Of a stretch of DNA of 64,000 nt, positions 52,775-61,044 are shown one piece after another. Source of the stretch: an uncultured Rhodospirillales bacterium (GTDB lineage: Bacteria > Pseudomonadota > Alphaproteobacteria > ATCC43930 > CGMCC-115725); NCBI GenBank assembly GCA_903822185.1, contig CAIJOA010000028.1, forward strand, positions 248,001 through 312,000, written 5' to 3'. The translations under genes and the position numbers were made by a program. The first letter of the stretch is position 1. Each line of letters opens with the position of its first letter. Under the pieces are notes generated by a model that saw only the letters and a program-made list of their open reading frames with translations, did no database searches and had not been told where the DNA came from.

Positions 52775-53427
52775 CAGGCAAGAATCCAGGCAAGAAAGAG
52801 GGGGCGTCCCCGCGCACTGATCATCGGGACAACTCTGACTTCGGCCGCAAGAACACGGCCCGGAGCGACGCTGATGATACGCAGGCTTTCGGATTGTGCA
52901 AATCCCCGCACGGCGCGGGTCACGATGGCTTCAAAACTGATCGTTCCTTGAAAACGAAAATGCGTGGCCGCCTTATGCCGCAGCAGGCTATCGCGCGCGA
53001 CGCCGCTCCACCGGACAAAGGCTTCGCTGGCGCCAAGAACGATCTGTTCGGAATCGAGAACGAAGCACGGCGACGGCGCGGTTTCGGCGATCGCAAGCAG
53101 ACTGGTGCGATCGGCCCCGGCTGAACGCGCCAGCGCGGATTGCTGGTTTTCGGTCATGCAGAAGACGCGCACCGACGACGACAAATTATCGTCAGCGGCA
53201 CATTGCTGCGCGATATCCGCGACAAGGCGATTGAGACGCAGCTTGCGGCGCTCGGCAATCCGTTCCAGCGCCGACCAGAATTCATGTTCGAGACGCAATG
53301 AGTAGCGCCGGCCGGCATGCTGCAGAATACGCTGTTCCCAACGCGCGATCGGCGCCGACACCGGACTCGGTTCCGACGCGATATCGATCGCATCGTCATA
53401 GAGCATTTCGCCGTCGCTGATCGTCAT
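52774..53427 (-). CDS. RHH-domain protein with PAS-like C-terminal domain
   Basis: A 217-residue soluble protein. Residues about 38-75 ('RRYSLRLEHEFWSALERIAERRKLRLNRL', seen as strand-helix-helix) match the ribbon-helix-helix family found in short DNA-binding proteins. Residues about 110-215 resemble a PAS domain ('LLAIAETAPSPCFVLDSEQIVLGASEAF'). This gives a one-component regulator with a sensory half. It is the first gene of a two-gene unit with the secreted HExxH gene and probably controls it. The ligand is unknown. Confidence 0.8.
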   Translation of the reverse strand: MTISDGEMLYDDAIDIASEPSPVSAPIARWEQRILQHAGRRYSLRLEHEFWSALERIAERRKLRLNRLVADIAQQCAADDNLSSSVRVFCMTENQQSALARSAGADRTSLLAIAETAPSPCFVLDSEQIVLGASEAFVRWSGVARDSLLRHKAATHFRFQGTISFEAIVTRAVRGFAQSESLRIISVAPGRVLAAEVRVVPMISARGRPLFLAWILA

Positions 53428-53525
53428 GGACTCTTAAGCATGGTTAAAATTTTAGGTAGCCGCCTTCATCCGCGCGCCGAAACACGCACCCCATTGATGG
53501 GTTCCAAAACTTAAATTCGGATAAA

Positions 53526-54050
53526 TCAGGACAGGAACAAAAGCCGCGGCGCCATCATGATGCCGGCGATCGCAATCGGAATGCCGTAAGGAATCGGCAT
53601 TTTCTTTTGTGCAAAGCTCGGCAAGCGCCGCAAGGTTTGGAGGAGCGCCGCGTGAACGATCGGGTGGCGCAACGCCAGCACCACCGCTGCAAAGACCCCG
53701 CCGACGAGCGCGACCAGGATCAAAAACGGCAAAACCATATTGAGCCCGGCCCATAGCGCCGTGGCCGCAAGCAGCTTCACGTCGCCGCCGCCCATCACCC
53801 GGAAAGCGAAGAGAACTGCGCCGCCGGCAAAGACAAACAGTCCCGCCTCAAGATGCGAGAGCCAATCCACCCCCTGCCCCGCAATCAAGGCCGCGGCGGG
53901 AAAGGCCAAAGCCAGCGAGGCGGTCAGCCAGTTCGGTATCCGCAAGCTGACGAAATCGCTAAAAGCCGCGAGGACAAGCGCGAAGATATAAAGCCCAAGC
54001 GCCGCTTGGCCGAAAAAGCTGACGGGCAAACTGCCCCATGTTTGATCCAT
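53526..54050 (-). CDS. Prepilin peptidase, CpaA/A24 family
   Basis: A 174-residue inner-membrane aspartic protease with about five helices. The two catalytic Asp residues are Asp32 in 'AAFSDFVSLRIPN' and Asp90 in 'MGGGDVKLLAAT'. It lacks the N-methyltransferase domain of PilD, which matches the CpaA-type enzymes that process Flp/Tad pilins. No pilin or tad/cpa gene is present in this window, so it is an orphan here and may serve a Tad locus elsewhere. Confidence 0.92.
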   Translation of the reverse strand: MDQTWGSLPVSFFGQAALGLYIFALVLAAFSDFVSLRIPNWLTASLALAFPAAALIAGQGVDWLSHLEAGLFVFAGGAVLFAFRVMGGGDVKLLAATALWAGLNMVLPFLILVALVGGVFAAVVLALRHPIVHAALLQTLRRLPSFAQKKMPIPYGIPIAIAGIMMAPRLLFLS

Positions 54051-54110
54051 GGGGTCAGTGTGGCAGCGGGTCGCTTAGAGAAACGTTAAATTCACCCTAT
54101 GCCGGGCCGC

Positions 54111-55430
54111 TCAACGTTCGTGCAGCGCCTGTTCCTTGGCCTTCAGCAAGGGCTTCAAAAGGTAGTCGAGCACCGATTTACGCCCGGTAAGGATTTCCGC
54201 CGAGGCGGTCATACCGGAACTGATCGGCAGCGGCTTCGCATCCGTCCCGAGCGAGCTCTTGTCGGTACGCAGGGTGACGCGGAAGAAGGTACCACCGTTC
54301 GGACCTTCCTCTTTGATCGTATCCGCGCTGATGTCTTCGACTTTCGCCGTCAGGCCGCCATAGATCGACGAGTCATAGGCCGTGATCTTCACCGTCGCCG
54401 GTTGTCCCGGTCGCAGGAAGGCGACATCGGCGGGCCGGACTTTGGCTTCGACCAGCAAGGTATCTTCCAACGGCACGATCTCGACTAGGTCGGCGCCCGG
54501 CTTGATCACTTCGCCGATGGTGGTGACTTTGACGTCCTTGATCGTACCGCGCACCGGCGCGCGCACTTCGGTACGGGTCACGCGATCGTGCTGGGTGAAA
54601 ATCTGCTGTGTCAAAGCGGAGACTTCCGCCTTGTGCTTGTTGAGCTCGGCCTGCGCCGTGTTGTGGAACGTGGCGGTCTTTTCCTCGATACGCTTTTGCG
54701 CTTCGTTGCGGGCGGATTCGGCACGCGGGATCGACAGTTTCACGTCGTCGAGCTGCCCCTGCAATTCAGTCAGGCCGCGCTCGAGTTTCACCAGTTCCAA
54801 CTTCGATGCCGCACCGCTGGCGACCAGCGGCGCCGTCATGTCGCGTTCTTGACGCGCCAGTTCAAGCGAACGCTGCAGCGTCTGCTGACGCGATTGCAGC
54901 CCGGTAATCTCTTGCTGCTTTTGCGACAACTGATCGTTGAGAACCGCGAGGGCCGATTTCACTTCGTTGATCTGCGTGGTGTACAGCGCCATCTCGCTCT
55001 GCGCGAGTTGCGGCGCTTCCTTCAGAACTTCTTGTGGGAATTGCGGCGTACGATCGAGCCCTTCGGCTTCGAGGCGCGCATTCATCGCCAGAAGATTGAG
55101 ATACTGTTCGCGGCTGTCGCGATATTGCGATTGCGCGCCGGTATTGGTGATGCGCAACAGCACGTCGCCCTTTTCGACGATGCGACCGTCGCGGACCAGC
55201 AATTCGGCGAGGATACCGCCTTCGAGATTCTGCACGACTTGGATCTTGCTGGATGGCACGACCCTGGCCTCACCGCGCGTCACTTCATCAAGGGTCGCGA
55301 AATGCGCCCAGATAATGAACAAGACACAAAAGATACAAACCCCGAACGTCAGGATATGGGCAAAGCGCCCGGTCTTACCGCGCAGCGCATATTGATAATC
55401 GGGAAGGAAATCGACGTCGATTTTGCTCAT
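54111..55430 (-). CDS. HlyD-family membrane fusion protein of a type I secretion system
   Basis: A 439-residue adaptor with one N-terminal helix (about 25-45) and a periplasmic part. A lipoyl-like barrel starts 'GEARVVPSSKIQVVQNLEGGILAELLVRDGRIVEKGDVL', identified from the family pattern, then two long coiled coils (about 100-280) and the barrel half 'RAPVRGTIKDVKVTTIGEVI'. It links the ABC exporter to TolC. It overlaps the exporter gene by four bases (ATGA), so they are cotranscribed. In the Lap system this would correspond to LapC. Confidence 0.94.
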   Translation of the reverse strand: MSKIDVDFLPDYQYALRGKTGRFAHILTFGVCIFCVLFIIWAHFATLDEVTRGEARVVPSSKIQVVQNLEGGILAELLVRDGRIVEKGDVLLRITNTGAQSQYRDSREQYLNLLAMNARLEAEGLDRTPQFPQEVLKEAPQLAQSEMALYTTQINEVKSALAVLNDQLSQKQQEITGLQSRQQTLQRSLELARQERDMTAPLVASGAASKLELVKLERGLTELQGQLDDVKLSIPRAESARNEAQKRIEEKTATFHNTAQAELNKHKAEVSALTQQIFTQHDRVTRTEVRAPVRGTIKDVKVTTIGEVIKPGADLVEIVPLEDTLLVEAKVRPADVAFLRPGQPATVKITAYDSSIYGGLTAKVEDISADTIKEEGPNGGTFFRVTLRTDKSSLGTDAKPLPISSGMTASAEILTGRKSVLDYLLKPLLKAKEQALHER

Positions 55431-57613
55431 CGTGCACCTGCCCGGGCGGCGACTTTCAAGCCGCCTTCATTGAGTGTCCGCAGCACATGGTCGCGCGGTC
55501 CGTCGGCGAGGATTCGCCCGCCGTCGATGACGATCACGCGATCGACCAGTTCCAGCATCGAGGGCCGATGCGTCACCAGCAGCAAGGTCTTATCGGCCAT
55601 GACGGCGCGCAGACGCTGCTTCAGCATGTTCTCGGAATTCGAATCCATGGCGCCGCTGGGTTCGTCCATCACGAGGACGGGCGGATCGAGCAGCAAGGCA
55701 CGCGCGATGGTCACGGCTTCACGCTGACCGCCGGAGAGATTGCGGCCGTTTTCGCCGACCTGCATGTCGAAGCCCTCGGGATGGCGCTTCACGAAGTCAT
55801 CGACGCCGGCGATATTCGCTGCGCGCAGGATCGATTGCGGCGACACGTTCGGTGCGGCGAGCGCGATGTTGTCGCTGATCGAGCCGAAGAATAGGAATGC
55901 GTCTTGCGGTACATAACCGATATTGCGGCGCAGATCGGACGGATCGATCTGGCGAATATCGGTGCCGTCGAGCATCACCGCCCCGCCGTTCGGGCGATAA
56001 AGCGCCGTCATCAAGCGTGCAAGGGTGCTCTTGCCGGAACCGATGCGGCCGATGATTCCGATCTTTTCGCCCGCCTGAACCCGGAAGCTCACGCCGTTGA
56101 GGGCCGCCTGGCTTTGGCCGGGATAGGCGAAGTTCACGTCGCGGAACTCGATCTCGCCGCGGATCATCGGACGATGCAGGAACGCCTTGCCTTCGGGACG
56201 TTCGAGCGGCGTCTTCATCAGCTTGTCGAGCGACCGCAGCGACATGAAGGAGGAATGAAGCCGGACCAGCAACGAAGCCACCTGACCCAACGGCGCCATG
56301 GCGCGCGCCGACAACAGCGACGCGGCAACAAGCGCACCAGTTGTGAGATTCCCCGCCGAGATCTGATAAACGCCAACGACCACGACCAGCACGCTGACCA
56401 TATTCTGGGTGAGCGACGAGACATTGACGCCGAGCGTCGAAATGAAGCGCGCCTTCATCGAGGTCTTCGCGGTGCGGCCGATGAAACGTTCCCACAGCCG
56501 CTGCGCCCGACCTTCGGAGCCGCTGATCTTGATCGTATCGAGACCCTCGATCGATTCGACCAGAATGGCGTGTTTCTGGAAGGTTTCGCGCATCGTCTCG
56601 CCCATGACGTCGCGAAGGGCGAATTGCAGACCGAACCCGACCATGATCAAGAGCGGCACCGCCATCAGCGGCACCAGGGCCACCGGTCCGGCGATCATCG
56701 CAATAATCAGGATGAACATCAGCGCGAAAGGCAGATCGGCCAGCGCCAGCAAAGTCGTCGAGGTGAAGAATTCGCGAAGCGATTCGTATTCGCGCAAATT
56801 CGCCGCGAGCGCGCCGACCGAAGACGGCCGCGCGTCATACCGCATGCCCATGACATGCTCGAACAGTTTGCTCGCCAGCACGACATCCGCGTTCTTCCCG
56901 GCGCTGTCGATGAAGTAGCTGCGCGCGGTGCGAAGAACGAAGTCAAAGAGAAATGCGACGAGGACGCCGCTGGCCAGAACCCACAAGGTCGCGACCGCAT
57001 TGTTCGGCACGACGCGGTCATACACATTCATGACAAAGAGCGGGCTCGCCAGCGCGACGAGATTGACCACCAGTGAAGCGACGATCGCGTTGGCATAGAC
57101 ACGCCAATAAGCCGCCAGCGTTCCCCAGAACCAGGAACGTTTCGGCGCCGGAAGATCGACGACTTCGTCGGTGCGTTGATCGAAACGATATTCCGCTTTG
57201 GCATAGAGCGCGTAACCGGCATAGAAGCTTTGCAGTTCGTCGATCGGCAGTTGGATCGGCGCCATGCCCGGCTGCGGCAGAAGAAGCTCGACCTCGCCGC
57301 CTTTAATGGATGTCACCACGCAGGCGCTGTTCTCGTTGAGCAGCAACATGCAGGGCAGATTTTGCGGTGAGATGGATCGCAGCGGTCGCTTTTGCCAACG
57401 CGTCGTCAGACCGGCGCGCGCCGCAGCACGCACGATAAGATCGGGTGACAAGGCTTCGCCATCGCGCGGCAGGCCGGCAGCGAGCGCCTGAGCGGACATC
57501 GGCCGCTCGAGCATGCTGCAGAGAATCGATAACGCGCTAAGGACCGGATCTTCACCGGCGGGCGATGACGACGCCGTGCCGGGCCTTTCGGTGGTGGGGA
57601 TCTCGGTACTCAT
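55427..57613 (-). CDS. Type I secretion ABC transporter with degenerate C39-like domain
   Basis: A 728-residue half-transporter. The N-terminal 140 residues look like a C39 peptidase-like domain that has lost its catalytic Cys/His, as in HlyB and LapB, which bind unfolded substrate. Six membrane helices (about 170-450) precede the ATPase with Walker A Lys528 in 'GRIGSGKSTLARL', signature 'LSGGQREAVTIARALL' and Walker B 'VLVMDEPSGAMD'. It exports a large unfolded protein through the HlyD/TolC channel. It lies 34 bases after the TolC gene and overlaps the HlyD gene. No RTX or LapA-type substrate gene is nearby. Confidence 0.95.
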   Translation of the reverse strand: MSTEIPTTERPGTASSSPAGEDPVLSALSILCSMLERPMSAQALAAGLPRDGEALSPDLIVRAAARAGLTTRWQKRPLRSISPQNLPCMLLLNENSACVVTSIKGGEVELLLPQPGMAPIQLPIDELQSFYAGYALYAKAEYRFDQRTDEVVDLPAPKRSWFWGTLAAYWRVYANAIVASLVVNLVALASPLFVMNVYDRVVPNNAVATLWVLASGVLVAFLFDFVLRTARSYFIDSAGKNADVVLASKLFEHVMGMRYDARPSSVGALAANLREYESLREFFTSTTLLALADLPFALMFILIIAMIAGPVALVPLMAVPLLIMVGFGLQFALRDVMGETMRETFQKHAILVESIEGLDTIKISGSEGRAQRLWERFIGRTAKTSMKARFISTLGVNVSSLTQNMVSVLVVVVGVYQISAGNLTTGALVAASLLSARAMAPLGQVASLLVRLHSSFMSLRSLDKLMKTPLERPEGKAFLHRPMIRGEIEFRDVNFAYPGQSQAALNGVSFRVQAGEKIGIIGRIGSGKSTLARLMTALYRPNGGAVMLDGTDIRQIDPSDLRRNIGYVPQDAFLFFGSISDNIALAAPNVSPQSILRAANIAGVDDFVKRHPEGFDMQVGENGRNLSGGQREAVTIARALLLDPPVLVMDEPSGAMDSNSENMLKQRLRAVMADKTLLLVTHRPSMLELVDRVIVIDGGRILADGPRDHVLRTLNEGGLKVAARAGAR

Positions 57614-57647
57614 GCTTTTTACCTAACTAACGACGCGTGAACCAGCC

Positions 57648-58994
57648 TCAGCCTTGAGGACGGGGAGCGATCATCGGCGGCTTGCTCGGATCGGAACCCG
57701 AGGGCGGCGCGACATTCAGATTGGCCAACAACATGCCTTCGACCGCGAGGATGCGATACGCGCTGAAGGCAGCCTGCCCTTGCGCCGTCGAAAGACGCGT
57801 CTGCGCGGTGAAGACTTCGTTCTGCGAATCCAACAGATCGAGCAAGGTGCGCTGACCGATCTGGAACTGCTGATCGTAGGACTGGCGAACCTGCTGGTTA
57901 TGACCGAGCGAGCTTTGCAGCGTCGGAACCCGGCGCATCGCCGATTCATAGGCCGCTTGCGACTGGCGCAGATTCTTCTCGGCATCGCGCAGAGCGACAA
58001 GCCGATCGGTCTTTGCCTGCGCGACCTGCGCATAAGCCGATTGACGGTTGGCGATATCGGCGCCGCCTGCGTAGAGGTTCCAGCGCATCACGAGCAGCGC
58101 GCGGGCTTCGTTGTCGCGACCCGGGAAGCCACCGACGTTACGATTTTTATCGCCGCTGATTTCCAGATTGATCTTGGGATCGAAGCGGGAGTCCGCCGTC
58201 GTGACCAAGCCTTGCGCCGCCTCGATATCGGCTTCGCGGGCTTTGACTTGCGGGTTACGCGCCTGTAGCTGCGCCAAGGCTGCTTCGATGTCGGTGGTAA
58301 CGGCTCCAGTCGGAACCGGCACATCTTCGAGGGTCGCCGGCGGACGGCCGACAACCGCGAGATAACGCGCTTCGGCATCCTGCAACAGACCACGCGTTTC
58401 GTCGCGGGTCGCCTGGGCCTGCTCGAGACGGCTCGTCGCCTGGGACACATCGGCCTCGCGACCGGCGCCGCCGCTGCTGCGCCGCTGCACGCGGTCCAAC
58501 AAGTCCTGGTGGTTCTTCACGTTGTCTTCGGCGTACTGATAAACATGCCGCAACCGGACGACGTCGAGATGCGCCTCGACCGCGTCGAGCGCGACGGCTT
58601 CGGAATTATCGCGGATACGCCATGCAGCCGATTTCGAGCGGCCGATTTCATGATCGACCTGACCGGCGGTTTCGCCGCCGTCATAAAGCCGCTGCGTCAG
58701 CAACGCGCTCAATTCGCTGCGCATATGCTGACCATTGGTGCCTTGGGTCAGGATGTTGTCGGTATATTCGGGGCCGATGGCACCGCGCACATCCAACTGC
58801 GGCAGGTAAAGGCCGCGGGCGCGCCGCATTTCGGCATCGACCGATTCACGGTTATGAACAAGTGACTCAACCCTGGGGTTGGTCGTCACCGCCGTGCTCA
58901 CCGTATCGCTGAGGCTCTGAGCAAAGGCAGGCGATTGGGCGACAAGCACCGCCAGCGCCGTTCCCGTCAAAAGCATCCACCGCAAACCAACCAT
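57648..58994 (-). CDS. TolC-family outer-membrane channel of type I secretion
   Basis: A 448-residue outer-membrane protein. The signal peptide ends near 'APAFAQ'. The helical barrel shows internal duplication of two outer-membrane-efflux-protein halves, with 'VRGAIGPEYTDNILTQGTNG' in the first and 'QIGQRTLLDLLDSQNEVFTAQTRLSTAQ' in the second. I start it at ATG 58994, which has GGAGG five bases upstream; a longer frame begins 20 codons earlier. It is the first gene of the exporter operon. An AT-rich region with a perfect palindrome lies upstream. It corresponds to LapE in the Lap system. Confidence 0.93.
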   Translation of the reverse strand: MVGLRWMLLTGTALAVLVAQSPAFAQSLSDTVSTAVTTNPRVESLVHNRESVDAEMRRARGLYLPQLDVRGAIGPEYTDNILTQGTNGQHMRSELSALLTQRLYDGGETAGQVDHEIGRSKSAAWRIRDNSEAVALDAVEAHLDVVRLRHVYQYAEDNVKNHQDLLDRVQRRSSGGAGREADVSQATSRLEQAQATRDETRGLLQDAEARYLAVVGRPPATLEDVPVPTGAVTTDIEAALAQLQARNPQVKAREADIEAAQGLVTTADSRFDPKINLEISGDKNRNVGGFPGRDNEARALLVMRWNLYAGGADIANRQSAYAQVAQAKTDRLVALRDAEKNLRQSQAAYESAMRRVPTLQSSLGHNQQVRQSYDQQFQIGQRTLLDLLDSQNEVFTAQTRLSTAQGQAAFSAYRILAVEGMLLANLNVAPPSGSDPSKPPMIAPRPQG

Positions 58995-59083
58995 ATCAAC
59001 CTCCGAGTGAGGGCCTGGCCTCGCACTGGCGCGCGGCCCTACCATTCGAAACAAAATTAACCAACTTCAAGTATTAAATGCCG

Positions 59084-59102
59084 TTGTAAACAAGTTTTAC
59101 AA
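59084..59102. promoter_or_regulatory. 19-bp inverted repeat upstream of the secretion operon
   Basis: TTGTAAA-CAAGT-TTTACAA is a perfect inverted repeat 90 bases upstream of the TolC start, in a strongly AT-rich stretch (58995-59226) that stands out from the GC-rich surroundings. It fits a dimer operator or a factor-binding site for the tolC-ABC-hlyD operon. No matching regulator is identified. Confidence 0.45.
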
Positions 59103-59226
59103 ATACAGTTAACGGATTTCTCTAATAACGACGCGAATCTATTACATAAATTTTGACCAGTCTAGTCATTTGTTGTTAACTATACTTCGCCGTTATCGTT
59201 AATATTCGCGCTGCTTTACGAAGGCT

Positions 59227-59556
59227 CTAATCGACCGCTGAACGGCGGACGCCGTTCTGGCCGCACTTCTGCTCGCGGGCAAACCGCAGCAACTCGAGAT
59301 CGCAGCTCATCCGCGCGATCGCTTCGAGATCGCCGAAATAGGTATTGAGCTGGTTGACGGTGAGACGCGACGCGAGCCAGCGCACGAAATCCTCGGGCGC
59401 TTTCACCCAGGCCGGCACCGGCACGGCCGGTTCAACGCGCGGCGTTGCCGCCTGAAGAATCCGCCAGCGGCGGCGCGCCATCTGGCCTTGCGCGTTTTCC
59501 TGGTCGGCAGCGACAGCCCACCCCGGCCGCCCTACATCGGTCGGTATGCGTACCAT
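59227..59556 (-). CDS. Hypothetical protein in an AT-rich surrounding
   Basis: A 109-residue soluble protein of mixed composition with no signal peptide, no membrane segment and no domain I recognise. The C-terminal part 'DFVRWLASRLTVNQLNTYFGDLEAIARMS' and 'CDLELLRFAREQKCGQ' is predicted helical, with two cysteines. An AGGAGC ribosome site precedes the ATG. It lies between the secretion operon and folP on the minus strand, flanked by AT-rich DNA, and could be the first gene of the secretion operon's transcript. Function unknown. Confidence 0.6.
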   Translation of the reverse strand: MVRIPTDVGRPGWAVAADQENAQGQMARRRWRILQAATPRVEPAVPVPAWVKAPEDFVRWLASRLTVNQLNTYFGDLEAIARMSCDLELLRFAREQKCGQNGVRRSAVD

Positions 59557-59898
59557 TAAGAAAGCTCCTATTTACAAGGGTTTACGCGGGTGGTTGTGCC
59601 TTGAGTTCAGTAGTAGTGAGCGCCGAATAGTTAATTCAACTTTTTTATTCAAATATTAACAAGAAAAGATGGTTAATTATTACTGGAAACACATAGAATT
59701 ACTTTGTGTTATGGAAACAATACTCAGACTGCATAGGACAATAAAAAAAGGCCGCGAAATTCGCGGCCTTAAGTTCAGGGAGGAAACGCCAAATCGGCGC
59801 TTACGTTCGGCATATGGCGATCGGTGACCGGGCTTCAATCGGCGGCGGCCTAAATTCGACGTCATGAAAAAAGCGGCCTGGTCTGCCACAATAGAAGA
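59557..59898. other. AT-rich intergenic stretch upstream of folP
   Basis: About 340 bases with much higher AT content than the surrounding genes, notably 59630-59750. It carries the promoter region of the 109-residue gene on the minus strand, a minus-strand intrinsic terminator near 59750 and the folP leader. No credible protein-coding frame is seen, although a 12-codon minus-strand frame precedes the terminator. Confidence 0.6.
59742..59768 (-). terminator. Strong intrinsic terminator on the minus strand
   Basis: On the minus strand GGCCGCGAA pairs with TTCGCGGCC around a minimal loop and is followed by seven T residues. The orientation means it ends a transcript coming from higher coordinates on the minus strand. 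No annotated minus-strand gene lies directly upstream (folP is on the plus strand), so it may end a small RNA, a short antisense transcript or a mini-gene. Confidence 0.75.
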
Positions 59899-61044
59899 AT
59901 GACTTCCACCGTTGCCGTCGAAGCGTTCCCCGCCCTTCCCGTTATCGATCTCGATCGGATCGATCCCGCCATTATCCAAGATGTCCGCCTGCGTCCCGAA
60001 GGATTATTGACCGGCAGCCTTGCCGCCGCCGCAGTTGCCGACAGCAGCGCGTGCCGCCTGACCGGCAGCGCGATAGCATTCACGCTTGTCGAAGTGATCG
60101 TTCGTTACAACGGCTATACCAGTACCGGCTCAATGTCGCCGCGCGCACTTCTCGCTTGGGCCGACCGGCTAGGTCCGCCGCTGAAGCGGCGCCTGGACGA
60201 GCAATGGTCCGCCTTAACAACGCGGCGTGAAAATTGGGCCGGGCTTTCGCTCGACCGTCCGCTGGTGATGGGGATCGTCAATGTAACCCCCGACAGCTTC
60301 TATATCGGGCTCGGCACAGACCCGCAGACGCCGCTCGCCGTCGGCCGCGCGATGTTGGCCGCCGGTGCCGATATTCTCGATATCGGCGCTGAATCCACCC
60401 GACCCGGCGCAGCCGCTGTTTCGGAAGAAGAAGAGATACACCGGCTCGAACCGGTCATACGCGGTCTTGTTGCCGAAGGCGCGGTCGTTTCGGTGGATAC
60501 GCGGCACGCGACGGTCATGCGCGCCGCGATCGGCTGGGGCGCGAAGATCGTCAATGACGTATCGGCGCTCGAAGGCGACGACAGCCTTGCGGCAGTCGCC
60601 GATAGCGATGCGGCCGTGGTGTTGATGCACATGCGCGGCGAGCCAGGCACCATGCAGAAAGCCCCAACCTACGATCTACCGTCTTTCGATATCGCCGATT
60701 ACCTGTCGCAACGGATTGCATGCTGCGTCGAGGCCGGCATTCCGTTGCATCGCATCGTCGTCGATCCCGGTATCGGTTTCGGCAAGACCGTCGCGCATAA
60801 TCTCGAACTGCTGGCACGGCTCGGCTTGTTTCATGGCCTCGGCTGCGGCGTGCTGGTCGGCTTATCGCGCAAATCGACCATCGGACGGGTCAGCGGCGGC
60901 GCACCGGTCGAGGCGCGTCTTCCGGGATCAATCGCCGGTGCGCTTCAATCCCTGCGCCAAGGCGCGCAAATCCTTCGCGTGCATGACGTCGCCGAAACGC
61001 GCCAAGCGATCGCGATGTGGGAAGCGATCGCTGCCGGTGCCTAG
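59899..61044 (+). CDS. folP: Dihydropteroate synthase with N-terminal extension
   Basis: A 381-residue protein. The catalytic TIM barrel starts near residue 120 with 'RPLVMGIVNVTPDSFYIG' and continues 'ILDIGAESTRPGA', 'VVSVDTRHATVM', 'IVNDVSALEGD', 'LMHMRGEPGTMQ' and 'GIGFGKTVAHNLELL'. It makes dihydropteroate from pterin pyrophosphate and p-aminobenzoate. The first 115 residues ('VDLDRIDPAIIQDVRLRPEG'-like region) are absent in E. coli FolP and of unknown role. It starts at ATG 59899; folB is convergent, and the two stop codons overlap by four bases. Confidence 0.95.
   Translation: MTSTVAVEAFPALPVIDLDRIDPAIIQDVRLRPEGLLTGSLAAAAVADSSACRLTGSAIAFTLVEVIVRYNGYTSTGSMSPRALLAWADRLGPPLKRRLDEQWSALTTRRENWAGLSLDRPLVMGIVNVTPDSFYIGLGTDPQTPLAVGRAMLAAGADILDIGAESTRPGAAAVSEEEEIHRLEPVIRGLVAEGAVVSVDTRHATVMRAAIGWGAKIVNDVSALEGDDSLAAVADSDAAVVLMHMRGEPGTMQKAPTYDLPSFDIADYLSQRIACCVEAGIPLHRIVVDPGIGFGKTVAHNLELLARLGLFHGLGCGVLVGLSRKSTIGRVSGGAPVEARLPGSIAGALQSLRQGAQILRVHDVAETRQAIAMWEAIAAGA

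Noticed and set aside
55904-57076. 390-codon plus-strand frame with His/Arg/Asp-rich product
   Set aside because: It is antisense to the well-supported secretion ABC transporter. Low complexity and the absence of a ribosome site mark it as a shadow frame.
58995-59226. CtrA-type TTAA-N7-TTAA sites in the AT-rich region
   Set aside because: Several TTAA tetramers occur, but none of the spacings I checked is seven bases, and the high AT content makes single TTAA hits expected.
59680-59979. 99-codon minus-strand frame covering the orphan terminator
   Set aside because: The frame runs through a strong intrinsic terminator and overlaps the folP start. Its sequence has no recognisable features.
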